This document shows positions 55,772-63,999 of a stretch of DNA of 64,000 nucleotides, in pieces. This stretch comes from Glaciecola sp964195425 (GTDB taxonomy: Bacteria > Pseudomonadota > Gammaproteobacteria > Enterobacterales > Alteromonadaceae). The position numbers and the translations under genes were made by a program. Positions within the stretch are counted from its first letter, which is position 1. Each line of letters starts with the position of its first letter. The notes beneath the pieces are model-generated. The model had not been told where the DNA came from. It worked only from the letters and a program-made list of their open reading frames with translations, and made no database searches. The stretch is from positions 3,466 to 67,465 of the forward strand of contig CAXMOM010000053.1 in NCBI GenBank assembly GCA_964195425.1, read 5' to 3'.

Positions 55772-56137
55772 TTAAATAGTATTTAAAGCCGTTTCACCAA
55801 AACCGATTAGTTTACCATCGACGAATAAGATAGGAGTGCATTCGTCCTTGCTGGTTATACCATCGCCTTCGGTGCGCTGAGTTCTATAAAACAATACTCT
55901 ATGTTCTTTATCACCTTTAACAATAAGCTCGTCGAAAGCTGGAGTACCCATGCTTCTTCTTACAGCAGAAATAGTAGCTCCTGGCGACAACTCACTGATT
56001 TTTTCACGATTCTCTTTTTCAATTTCGCTCCACGAGGTGTGATTGTCATTATTGTAATCATAATCGTCATCTATTGAAATAACGCAACCCGAAAGTAATA
56101 CACCTGATAATACGATTGCTAATAAGCCTTTTTTCAT
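55772..56137 (-). CDS. DUF3192 lipoprotein
   Basis: 121-aa lipoprotein: signal peptide with lipobox LLSGC (Cys18), an acidic Asp/Asn/Tyr linker, then a small SmpA/BamE-like domain of the DUF3192 family (ISELSPGATISAVRRSMGTPAF, VLFYRTQ, CTPILFVDGKLIGFG). Outer membrane sorting is inferred (no Asp at +2: Val). Function unknown; BamE-like folds often bind other envelope proteins. It has its own terminator, so it is monocistronic. Confidence 0.82.
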   Translation of the reverse strand: MKKGLLAIVLSGVLLSGCVISIDDDYDYNNDNHTSWSEIEKENREKISELSPGATISAVRRSMGTPAFDELIVKGDKEHRVLFYRTQRTEGDGITSKDECTPILFVDGKLIGFGETALNTI

Positions 56138-56329
56138 TATATACCTCTACCTAGAAATTATTTTATTGTGTGAAATTGATGTTGTGCCCACACAAATATG
56201 TGCGCCCTAACGATGTTATAAACAAAAATCAGACCATAATTATAAACGTCAACAATTTCATGAGGTTAAGTCAAAATGTAAGAAATTGAAGCAATACCCT
56301 TGTGTAAGGCAGACTATTTAATTAACAAT

Positions 56330-56728
56330 ATGACTAATTATTCGTTTAAATCGTCAATTATAAATATGCAAACTCAAGATGTTATTAAAGTATGCGCCGC
56401 GTTAGTCAAAGCAGGCAAAAAGCCAACCATTGGCTTAGTGAGAGCTAGTTTGGCTAATAAAGTAGCGTTAGCAACCGTGGTAAAGGGAATTCAACAGTTT
56501 CAGTCTAATCGTAAATTAGGAATCGTAGTGGAAAGCGAGCTTGTAACTGATATTAAAAGTGCAGGTGCTGACAAGGCCACTAAAATGGGTGTCGAACTTG
56601 ACGCTCCACCAAGCTCGAGTACCTGCAACTGTGAGCAAAGAGTTTTACTGCTTGAACAACAAATAGAAAAACTTACCCGCCAGCTTACAGACTTACACAC
56701 TCAGGTGCTGACTTTAAACCGACCATAA
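56330..56728 (+). CDS. KfrA_N-like DNA-binding small protein
   Basis: ~132-aa protein. Residues corresponding to DVIKVCAALVKAGKKPTIGLVRASL resemble the N-terminal helix-turn-helix of KfrA-like proteins (V..AL...G..PT...VR..L), followed by a linker with PPSSSTCNCEQR and a C-terminal heptad coil (LLEQQIEKLTRQLTDLH). DNA binding is inferred. Start uncertain: ATG 56330 or ATG 56366 (MQTQDVI, which aligns better), neither with a clear ribosome-binding site; the frame is open back to TTG 56300. Its last 44 bases overlap the syd 3' end on the other strand. Confidence 0.65.
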   Translation: MTNYSFKSSIINMQTQDVIKVCAALVKAGKKPTIGLVRASLANKVALATVVKGIQQFQSNRKLGIVVESELVTDIKSAGADKATKMGVELDAPPSSSTCNCEQRVLLLEQQIEKLTRQLTDLHTQVLTLNRP

Positions 56729-57278
56729 AAGCGGTTAAGTTAGGCGCTATTTCTCGCTGAGGGGCTTTGCCTACTTTTTCTAGCATAACGGCGCCAGTAC
56801 TTAGCATCACCGATAAAATGTAGTCTTCTTCGTCGGTCAGCGCAAAAAATAAGGTTTCGTCTTGTTTAAGGCGTCTTTTCATTAACACGTGGGCAATCAG
56901 ATTCTTTTGTAAACGATCAAAGTCTTCCTCGTTCCAAACCTGTAATATCGTGAGATTGCCATGCTCTGCGCTAGCGTTGAGATCGTGTGAATAATAACGA
57001 CAAAATAGCTGCTGTAATTCAATTGGAATGATTATATCTAGTGCTTCTTCTAGGTTTGCTAAAGATTCACTTTGTTGGCGTAAAAAAGGTTTCCAGGGTA
57101 CTTCGTCACCGTCCTCGTTGTCTTCACTTTTAGCTATTTCAAAGCAAGGGCTTATCCAATCCTTGTCAAAATAGGTAACTAACCCCATATTGTCTTTAGT
57201 GGAACAATCGATATATGATTGTACGAAGGCATCGAACGCTTCTATAAATGGGTTTGTTAAAACTACTTGTGATGACAT
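56685..57278 (-). CDS. syd: SecY-interacting protein Syd
   Basis: Cytosolic protein that binds SecY and can strip faulty SecYEG complexes. 197 aa (E. coli 181), starting VVLTNPFIEAFDAFVQSY, with DKDWISPCFE, VPWKPFLRQ and ENIIAHVLMKRRLKQ-type NLIAHVLMKRRL. Neighbour of csrB and queF as in E. coli. Its 3' end overlaps the convergent KfrA-like gene by 44 bases. Confidence 0.93.
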   Translation of the reverse strand: MSSQVVLTNPFIEAFDAFVQSYIDCSTKDNMGLVTYFDKDWISPCFEIAKSEDNEDGDEVPWKPFLRQQSESLANLEEALDIIIPIELQQLFCRYYSHDLNASAEHGNLTILQVWNEEDFDRLQKNLIAHVLMKRRLKQDETLFFALTDEEDYILSVMLSTGAVMLEKVGKAPQREIAPNLTAFMVGLKSAPECVSL

Positions 57279-57469
57279 ATGGTATTTCCTAGCGGACTAA
57301 AAACAAGTGAAGTATAGCGCCTATACTTATAAAGCGATGCTTTGCTAATATGCTGTATTAAGAGCCTGTATCGCACGCCCAGTTTATACTTACGCAAGCT
57401 ATCTGTCGATCATGCGTAAATTTGCGATTATAATGCACAGCGCACACTATTTTATAAATGGAGAAAAGA

Positions 57470-58303
57470 TTGGATCATTTAGTACTTGGCAAAATTACCG
57501 ATTATGCACAGCATTACGACGCCAGTTTATTGCAAGGAGTGCCTCGCAGTTTAAGCAGAGACTCCATTAATTTACCATCGGTGCTGCCATTTACCGGTAC
57601 CGACACTTGGAATGCATATGAAGTGTCTTGGCTCAATGCTAAAGGTAAGCCAGTTGTGGCAATTTTGCAGTGCGATGTGCCTATAAATTCTGAAAATTTG
57701 ATTGAGTCAAAGTCGTTTAAACTATATTTAAATAGTTTTAATCAAACCAGATTTGAAAGCAAAGAGGAAGTGCTTAGGCTGCTGCAGCAAGATTTATCTG
57801 CCTGTGCTGGACGTCCTGTTGAGCTTATCTTAGTAAATTCATCAGAGTTTGCCAGCATTGCGATTGGCGATTTGCCCAGCCGGATCGATAAAGCATATCC
57901 CGCCACCGTCATTGACGATTTAGACATTACGATTGATGACTACAATTTGTCGGCTGCATCGTTAGTAACCAGTAATCTAGAGGTCAGCGAAACCTTAATT
58001 AGTCATTTGTTAAAATCTAACTGCTTAATCACCAATCAACCTGATTGGGGAAGTATACAAATTAAGTATTCTGGCAAACAGTTAGACAAAGAAAGTGTGT
58101 TGCGTTATTTGATATCGTTTCGACAACACAATGAGTTTCATGAACAATGCGTAGAGCGTATTTTTTACGATATCCTGACCCACTGTAAACCCAAAAAGCT
58201 TAGTGTGTGTGCCCGATACACTCGCCGAGGCGGCTTAGATATCAATCCCTTTAGAACGAATTTTGAAGCGCCATACGATAATGTTCGCTTGGCTAGACAA
58301 TAG
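57470..58303 (+). CDS. queF: NADPH-dependent 7-cyano-7-deazaguanine reductase
   Basis: Reduces preQ0 to preQ1 for queuosine in tRNA. Long (type II) form of ~277 aa, with two tunnel-fold halves: ASLLQGVPRSLSRD and ESKSFKLYLNSFNQTRF (QueF motif) in the first, and the catalytic Cys in LLKSNCLITNQPDWG and Asp/His in FHEQCVERIFYDIL in the second. TTG 57470 has GGAG 6 bases upstream; ATG 57458 overlaps this site and is the alternative start. No preQ1 riboswitch is seen upstream. Confidence 0.92.
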   Translation: MDHLVLGKITDYAQHYDASLLQGVPRSLSRDSINLPSVLPFTGTDTWNAYEVSWLNAKGKPVVAILQCDVPINSENLIESKSFKLYLNSFNQTRFESKEEVLRLLQQDLSACAGRPVELILVNSSEFASIAIGDLPSRIDKAYPATVIDDLDITIDDYNLSAASLVTSNLEVSETLISHLLKSNCLITNQPDWGSIQIKYSGKQLDKESVLRYLISFRQHNEFHEQCVERIFYDILTHCKPKKLSVCARYTRRGGLDINPFRTNFEAPYDNVRLARQ

Positions 58304-58333
58304 TAGGCGAGCGCAAACAATAAGTTGCGCTGA

Positions 58334-58477
58334 ATAACAAAGCGCCGAATTATTGGCTTAAGTGAATTTGGTAAACAAGCCAATATTGGCGAAGCCTTTG
58401 AATCTGCCGATAAGATACTATACAAGGCCAAAATAGCGGACGTAACAAAACCTGCAGTGACGATAATAGCTAAATAA
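58334..58477 (+). pseudogene. Remnant of a GGDEF domain C-terminus
   Basis: Open frame of 47 codons without a start codon: RRIIGLSEFGKQ, then EAFESADKILYKAKIADV to a TAA at 58475-58477. It matches the last part of a diguanylate cyclase (IGLSEF strand, then SADKxLYxAK helix). No GGDEF signature or upstream part exists; queF ends 30 bases before. A relic of a deleted cyclase gene. Confidence 0.65.
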
Positions 58478-58555
58478 GCTTTCGACAACAGTCGTTTTCG
58501 TAGTCATGATAAATGTAAGGCGCTCGCGACAAACACATTAAAACAAGGATCTTAA

Positions 58556-59935
58556 ATGACCACTACAATACGACTTAATCCTGTAGGCTGGATGTCTCAA
58601 TTATCCCAGCTTGAAATGAATTTGCTGGAACAATCTACTACCGACGACATGTATCAAATCTTTAGAAACTGTTGTTTGGCGGTGTTAAATTCAGGTGTTG
58701 AACAAGATGACGCTGAAGCACTTTTCGAAACCTACAAAGATTTTGAAGTGAAGTTAGTGCGTAAAGAACGCGGCGTAAAAATAGAGCTAGTGAATCCGCC
58801 GCAAAGCGCCTTTGTAGATGGCAAGCTTATAACCGGGGTGCACGAACATATTTTTGCCGTACTGCGTGATATGTTGTACATGAGCAGCAAACACAATGCT
58901 CAGTTTGACTCTTCCAAGCAAAGAATTCGCACGCCTACCGAAGCTAACATTACCACCCATGTGGTATTTGATATGCTGCGCCATGCTGATGCATTGGGCA
59001 GTATTGAACCCGCTAACATGATTGTATGTTGGGGTGGGCATTCAATTGTAAGCGAAGAGTATAAGTACACCAAAGAAGTAGGTTACGAGCTTGGCTTGCG
59101 CGGCATGAACATTTGCACCGGCTGCGGTCCTGGCGCAATGAAAGGCCCCATGAAAGGAGCTGCAATTGGCCATGCAAAGCAAAGAATTAAAACCGGCCGA
59201 TATTTAGGGATTACCGAACCCAGTATTATTGCAGCCGAGCCTCCCAATGCGATTGTAAATGAACTTATTATTATGCCCGACATTGAAAAACGCTTAGAGG
59301 CATTTGTACGAATTTCACAAGGCATTGTGATATTTCCAGGAGGAGTGGGCACCGCCGAAGAATTACTGTATTTACTCGGCTTATTGCTTGATGAGAAAAA
59401 TCAAAGCCAACAAATCCCGCTTATTTTGACTGGCCCAGCAAGTCGTAAGGCCTACTTTGAAGCTATTGATGATTTTGTGGGTGCGACGCTTGGTAAAAAA
59501 GCGCAAAGCAAGTACCAAATTATTACCGGTGACGCGAGCCAAGTCGCTAGCGGTTTGCGCAGTGCGCAAAAAGACGTGTTGGACTATAGGCGTTCTATGG
59601 GCGATTCATATAACTTCAACTGGACTTTGCACATACCCGAGGATTTTCAACAGACCTTCATTCCTAATCATGAATCTATGAAAGCGCTAAATTTGGGACT
59701 AGATCAGCCAATTTCATCGTTAGCGGCTAACTTAAGAAAGTGCTTCTCAGGGATTGTGGCAGGTAATGTAAAGGCCGAGGGTATTGAAGAAATTAGACTA
59801 CACGGCCCATTTGAATTAACGGGTGATGCTTCGCTAATGGCAAAAATGGATATTTTGCTTGCTTCATTTGTAGAGCAAGGGCGAATGAAACTGAATGGGG
59901 CCCCGTACGAGCCTTGTTATGTTGTTAGTGTTTAA
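58556..59935 (+). CDS. ppnN: Pyrimidine/purine nucleotide 5'-monophosphate nucleosidase (LOG family)
   Basis: Cleaves nucleoside monophosphates to base and ribose 5-phosphate; (p)ppGpp-activated in E. coli. 459 aa (E. coli 454). N-terminal DUF4478-like part, then the Rossmann LOG domain with CGGHSIVSEEY, GCGPGAMKGPMKGA and FPGGVGTAEELLYLLG, and a C-terminal extension as in PpnN. Follows queF as in E. coli and ends at a strong terminator. Confidence 0.95.
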   Translation: MTTTIRLNPVGWMSQLSQLEMNLLEQSTTDDMYQIFRNCCLAVLNSGVEQDDAEALFETYKDFEVKLVRKERGVKIELVNPPQSAFVDGKLITGVHEHIFAVLRDMLYMSSKHNAQFDSSKQRIRTPTEANITTHVVFDMLRHADALGSIEPANMIVCWGGHSIVSEEYKYTKEVGYELGLRGMNICTGCGPGAMKGPMKGAAIGHAKQRIKTGRYLGITEPSIIAAEPPNAIVNELIIMPDIEKRLEAFVRISQGIVIFPGGVGTAEELLYLLGLLLDEKNQSQQIPLILTGPASRKAYFEAIDDFVGATLGKKAQSKYQIITGDASQVASGLRSAQKDVLDYRRSMGDSYNFNWTLHIPEDFQQTFIPNHESMKALNLGLDQPISSLAANLRKCFSGIVAGNVKAEGIEEIRLHGPFELTGDASLMAKMDILLASFVEQGRMKLNGAPYEPCYVVSV

Positions 59936-60023
59936 GCTGCTTAACTAGTGACATTTCACTTCAACTCATCACCTCAGTCGTTTTAGACGGCTTTACATTC
60001 ATAATTAGCATTAGCAAACACTT

Positions 60024-60052
60024 AAAAGCCTTCGCAATGAAGGCTTTTTTAT
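60024..60052 (+). terminator. ppnN terminator
   Basis: AAAAGCCTTC-GCAAT-GAAGGCTTTT (60024-60048) followed by TT: perfect stem and U tract on the + strand, 90 bases after ppnN. Confidence 0.9.
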
Positions 60053-60068
60053 AAGCCAACACAATGTA

Positions 60069-60284
60069 TTAACATTCTGTACCGCTGTGACTACTCGCTA
60101 AATCGTCCAGATCGGAACATGTATAGTCAAATCCTCGTCCGTCGAATTCATAGCTAACCTTCACCATACTAGATTTTGCAAAGAGCTTCGCTTTTACAGC
60201 TTGTTTATCCCAATGCTGCAGCTCGTTTATAAAACGATTAGCTTGGGTATGAGACTCAAATTGGTAGGTAATATCTGTAATCAT
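60069..60284 (-). CDS. Small unknown protein, 71 aa
   Basis: Short soluble protein, no signal peptide or membrane segment. YQFESHTQANRFINELQHWD suggests a ferredoxin-like or RRM-like alpha-beta unit, followed by KVSYEFDGRGFDYTCSDLDDLA and two Cys (near residues 56 and 71). I do not recognise the family. It is bounded by the ppnN terminator (convergent) and the comEA upstream region. Reading frame bias looks coding; expression is not shown. Confidence 0.55.
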   Translation of the reverse strand: MITDITYQFESHTQANRFINELQHWDKQAVKAKLFAKSSMVKVSYEFDGRGFDYTCSDLDDLASSHSGTEC

Positions 60285-60476
60285 TACAACTTGTCATTTA
60301 TCAGTTAATTTACGATTGGGTATATGCTCAACTTTTGCATAGATTTTTGTATAGCTTTTTTTCATGGGGTAATTCTGTACTAAAAGCCAAGTATTAGAAA
60401 GCCATTTTCTTATGTAGTCTTGGTAACAGTGCAAATTAGCACTTACAAAATAAATTACTTTATAAGGATATACAAA

Positions 60477-60833
60477 ATGAAATTACCAAATTGGATGATG
60501 TTATGTGCCTTGCTTGTTGGTGGAGTTGGTCAATATTCAGTTAACGCAGTGGCAAGCATACCCGCGTTTTCAGGCGACTTTCAGCAGCTAACTTCGCAAG
60601 GTGAGTTCTCTCGCTCAAGCATGGCAAGCGAAGCAACAATAGCACCGATTGATATTAACAAAGCAAGCGCTCAAGAATTATCTGCGCTTCCTGGCATTGG
60701 GGCTAAAAAAGCGCTAGCGATTGTTGAATATCGCGAGCTTAACGGAAAGTTTGTATCGGTAGAGGAATTAGTCAATGTTAAAGGCATTGGGCCAAAAATG
60801 TTGGCTAAACTTGACGGATATGTGTCTATCTGA
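60477..60833 (+). CDS. ComEA-like helix-hairpin-helix protein
   Basis: 118-aa exported protein: signal peptide (LPNWMMLCALLVGGVGQYSVNAVA), a ~30-residue linker, then one ComEA-type HhH pair at the C-terminus (DINKASAQELSALPGIGAKKALAIVEYR and LVNVKGIGPKMLAKL). Such proteins bind double-stranded DNA in the periplasm during natural uptake, so a role in DNA uptake is inferred; no other com gene is nearby. Start ATG 60477 has AAGGA 9 bases upstream; the open frame extends upstream to GTG 60420 but would lack a signal peptide. Confidence 0.85.
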   Translation: MKLPNWMMLCALLVGGVGQYSVNAVASIPAFSGDFQQLTSQGEFSRSSMASEATIAPIDINKASAQELSALPGIGAKKALAIVEYRELNGKFVSVEELVNVKGIGPKMLAKLDGYVSI

Positions 60834-60849
60834 TTTTTATGTTTGACAC

Positions 60850-60878
60850 AAAAAAGCTCGTTTAATAAAACGAGCTTT
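60850..60878 (-). terminator. Bidirectional terminator between comEA-like gene and galU
   Basis: AAAGCTCGTTT-AATA-AAACGAGCTTT (60853-60878), an 11-bp perfect stem. The - strand continues into TTTTTT (galU side); the + strand has a shorter U run. It serves both convergent genes. Confidence 0.9.
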
Positions 60879-60898
60879 CATTGTATTAAGCTTTAAGA

Positions 60899-61801
60899 TT
60901 ACTGTTTTTTAGTAAACATATCAGTAAGATACTTAGTGAAGTCTTCACCTAATTCAGAGTGGCGTAAAGCATATTCAACGTTGGCTTTCATATAGCCAAG
61001 CTTGCTACCACAATCGTGACTTCTACCCTTCATGTAATAGGCATCAACTTGTTCATGTTCCATCAAGGCATCGATTGAATCGGTCAATTGAATTTCACCG
61101 CCAGCACCAGGAAGAGTTTTACCTAACAAATCCCAGATTTTTTCAGACAAAACATATCGCCCTACTACCGCCAAATCCGATGGCGCATCTTCTAAAGACG
61201 GTTTCTCGACCATTTTATGAATTTTAGCAGATTCACCAGGCGCTAATGATTTACCTTCCAAATCGACAATACCAAACTTAGAGACATCTTCTTGTGCAAC
61301 TTGCTCGACCATAACCTGACTTACACGGCTAGTATTAAACTTCGCCACCATATCGGCAAGGTTATCTTTTTTAGGATTGCTCGTAGAGTCATCAATAATA
61401 ACGTCGGGCAATACTACTGCAAACGGGCTGTCGCCAACTAACGGCAGCGCACACATAATGGCATGACCTAAGCCATTAGCAACACCTTGGCGCACATGCA
61501 TAATGGTAACGTCTTTGGGACAAATTTGTTTTACAGCCTCGAGTAACTGACGCTTTACCCGTGTTTCAAGCGTAGCTTCAAGTTCGAAAGACGTATCAAA
61601 GTGGTTCTCAATGCTATTTTTACTCGCATGCGTAACCAGAATAATTTCTTTCAATCCAGCCTGAACACATTCATTTACCACATATTGAATAAGAGGCTTG
61701 TCGACAACAGGTAGCATCTCCTTAGGGATAGCTTTGGTGGCAGGCAGCATTCTTGTGCCAAGACCCGCTACGGGGATAACTGCTTTTCTTACTTGACTCA
61801 T
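60899..61801 (-). CDS. galU: UTP-glucose-1-phosphate uridylyltransferase
   Basis: Makes UDP-glucose. 300 aa; nucleotide motif VIPVAGLGTRMLPATKAIPKEMLP at the start, VNECVQAGLKEI, VLPDVIIDD and VEKPSLEDAPSDLAVVGRYVL. It sits 80 bases after ugd, so the two together would turn glucose-1-phosphate into UDP-glucuronate for surface polysaccharide. Confidence 0.96.
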   Translation of the reverse strand: MSQVRKAVIPVAGLGTRMLPATKAIPKEMLPVVDKPLIQYVVNECVQAGLKEIILVTHASKNSIENHFDTSFELEATLETRVKRQLLEAVKQICPKDVTIMHVRQGVANGLGHAIMCALPLVGDSPFAVVLPDVIIDDSTSNPKKDNLADMVAKFNTSRVSQVMVEQVAQEDVSKFGIVDLEGKSLAPGESAKIHKMVEKPSLEDAPSDLAVVGRYVLSEKIWDLLGKTLPGAGGEIQLTDSIDALMEHEQVDAYYMKGRSHDCGSKLGYMKANVEYALRHSELGEDFTKYLTDMFTKKQ

Positions 61802-61881
61802 TTAACTCTTACTCCTTTTAAAATTAATATGCTAACAGTATTCGAACAATACTATATACATCAGCAACAATCCTATTCGTT

Positions 61882-63225
61882 TTACACAACAGGAACAATC
61901 GACAAACCACGACCAATGGCGTAGTAATGCAATCCGTATTCCGAAACGGTCGAGGGCTCGAATAAATTACGTCCATCGAATATTACATTATCGCTAATAG
62001 TGTTTCTGATCAATTCAAAATCTGGTGCTCGAAACGCTTGCCATTCGGTACAAATAACCAAACAGTCTGCGTTATTAAGCGTCGCTTCTTTAGTTCCCAT
62101 TAATGACAAATCGGGACGCGAACCATACACACGCTGAGTCTCTTCCATCGCTTCAGGGTCGAAGGCTTGTACCTTTGCACCCTGCTCCCACAACTTTTCC
62201 ATTAATACACGTGAAGAGGCTTCTCGCATGTCGTCGGTATTGGGCTTAAACGATAAACCCCAAAGCGCAATGGTTTTGCCATTTACGTTGTTGTTGTAGT
62301 GGCGCATTATATAATCGAATAATTTTTCTTTCTGGCGATAATTTACCGCCTCAACCGCTTGTAATACTTTTGCATCGTAGCCAACTGCCGTTGCACTACG
62401 AATAAGCGCTTGCACATCTTTGGGGAAACATGAGCCGCCGTATCCACACCCTGGATAAATGAATTGATAACCAATACGAGAGTCGCTACCAATGCCTTTA
62501 CGGACGTTCTCTATGTCGGCACCAAACTTTTCAGCAAGGTTTGACATCTCATTCATAAAGCTAATTTTTGTGGCTAACATGCAGTTAGCTGCGTACTTGG
62601 TTAACTCGGCACTACGCACGTCCATAACAATGATTTTATCGTGGTTACGATTAAATGGTGCGTATAGTTCGCGGAGTTTTTTTTCTGAGCGTTCACTGGT
62701 GGTGCCCAGTATTATACGCTCAGGACGCATACAGTCGTTAACGGCTGCGCCTTCTTTTAGGAACTCTGGATTTGAAACTACGTCGAAGCTTACTTCTTTA
62801 TTGTGTGCTTTAAGTACCTCAGAAACTTTTTCGGTAACTTTATCTGCAGTGCCCACTGGAACCGTGGACTTATTAATAATGATTTTATGCGACTGCATGC
62901 TAGTAGCAATTGAAGTCGCGACCGCGAGTACATATTTTAGATCTGCAGAACCATCTTCGTCAGGCGGCGTACCCACTGCAATAAAAATAACATCACCGTG
63001 CTCTACACCTTCAACAGCATCCGTTGTAAAGACAACTCTTCCCGCTTCGAAATTAGAAGTTACTAAGGGTGTAAGTCCCGGTTCGTATATAGGAATTATG
63101 CCTTTCTTTAAGTTGTCGACTCGCTCTTGATCAACATCGACACAAACAACTTCATGCCCTACTTCGGCTAAAACGGCAGCTTGGACTAGGCCTACATAGC
63201 CTATGCCGAAAACAGTTACTTTCAT
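61882..63225 (-). CDS. ugd: UDP-glucose 6-dehydrogenase
   Basis: Oxidises UDP-glucose to UDP-glucuronate with two NAD+. 447 aa: N-terminal Rossmann GIGYVGLVQAAVLAE with the acidic end VVCVDVD, dimer helix, and catalytic Cys in YPGCGYGGSCFPKD, C-terminal UDP-binding half. With galU forms a sugar-precursor pair; the CapD-type gene upstream on the same strand suggests an exopolysaccharide or O-antigen locus beyond the window. Confidence 0.97.
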   Translation of the reverse strand: MKVTVFGIGYVGLVQAAVLAEVGHEVVCVDVDQERVDNLKKGIIPIYEPGLTPLVTSNFEAGRVVFTTDAVEGVEHGDVIFIAVGTPPDEDGSADLKYVLAVATSIATSMQSHKIIINKSTVPVGTADKVTEKVSEVLKAHNKEVSFDVVSNPEFLKEGAAVNDCMRPERIILGTTSERSEKKLRELYAPFNRNHDKIIVMDVRSAELTKYAANCMLATKISFMNEMSNLAEKFGADIENVRKGIGSDSRIGYQFIYPGCGYGGSCFPKDVQALIRSATAVGYDAKVLQAVEAVNYRQKEKLFDYIMRHYNNNVNGKTIALWGLSFKPNTDDMREASSRVLMEKLWEQGAKVQAFDPEAMEETQRVYGSRPDLSLMGTKEATLNNADCLVICTEWQAFRAPDFELIRNTISDNVIFDGRNLFEPSTVSEYGLHYYAIGRGLSIVPVV

Positions 63226-63334
63226 TAAGGGGTCCTTTAAAATATGATTTGTGACAGCGACTTAGGATAAATAACGGCTGTCACGCTTACTTTACGAGTT
63301 TGTAGAATAATAGCATGAAATATATTTCGGCTCT

Positions 63335-63384
63335 ATTGGTATAGTGTGGAAGTCTCATACCTAGATATAAAGTTTTATACCAAT
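63335..63384. repeat. 9-bp inverted repeat, ATTGGTATA / TATACCAAT
   Basis: ATTGGTATA (63335-63343) and its exact reverse complement (63376-63384), 32 bases apart, in the gap between the CapD-like gene and ugd. Spaced arms with ATACCAAT are a common sight in intergenic DNA of related marine bacteria, but I cannot confirm a repeat family from this single copy. Confidence 0.5.
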
Positions 63385-63417
63385 GTTTCACATAACTTTT
63401 CAACCAACAATTTTTTT

Positions 63418-63999
63418 TTACTTTATTAAATTCAACTTCGGCTTTTTCGCCTGCACTTCATCAACTTTTTCTGGCTTGCGCTGAGACCAAACTAAATCAC
63501 ATATGCCGTCTGTAGGGTTAAATCCTGTTGGTGCGTCTAGTAATATCTGACGAATTTGTTCGTGCTCAAAATTATGACAAGCTTTATCTAAATTATCTAA
63601 AATTACCGATAAATCGTCCCAAGTCAGCATCGCCTCATTTGCCATTAAAATACGCTCATGAAAGGTATCAAGAACGTTGTCGCCAATAAGCAGTTCTTCG
63701 TAAAGCTTTTCACCGGGTCTTAACCCAGTGCACTTAATCTCAATATCACCGTCGGGATTAGTTTCGTCTTTTACATCTAGGCCAGATAATCTAACCATTT
63801 TGACAGCTAAATCTTTTATTCGAACAGATTCACCCATATCTAAAACAAAAACATCGCCGCCTTTACCCATGGCTCCGGCCTGTATAACAAGCTGGGCCGC
63901 TTCAGGTATAGTCATAAAGTACCGAGTAATATCTTCATGGGTTAATGTTATTGGGCCACCTTCTTTGATTTGACGTCTAAATAACGGAACCACAGAACC
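63418..63999 (-). CDS. CapD/WbpM-type nucleotide-sugar dehydratase (C-terminal part, cut by window edge)
   Basis: C-terminal ~193 residues of a polysaccharide biosynthesis protein of the WbpM/FlaA1/CapD family, which makes UDP-4-keto-6-deoxy sugars (4,6-dehydration, often with C5 inversion). Visible: LTHEDITRYFMTIPEAAQLVIQAG near the start, GDVFVLDMGESVRIKDLA, and TGLRPGEKLYEELL, all typical. The frame is open to the edge; the N-terminal membrane helices are outside. It is followed on the same strand by ugd and galU after a 192-base gap. Confidence 0.9.
   Translation of the reverse strand, partial: GSVVPLFRRQIKEGGPITLTHEDITRYFMTIPEAAQLVIQAGAMGKGGDVFVLDMGESVRIKDLAVKMVRLSGLDVKDETNPDGDIEIKCTGLRPGEKLYEELLIGDNVLDTFHERILMANEAMLTWDDLSVILDNLDKACHNFEHEQIRQILLDAPTGFNPTDGICDLVWSQRKPEKVDEVQAKKPKLNLIK

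Noticed and set aside
62492..63130. 212-codon open frame antisense to ugd
   Set aside because: Low-complexity Ser/Thr-rich translation, no ribosome-binding site, ugd intact on the other strand.
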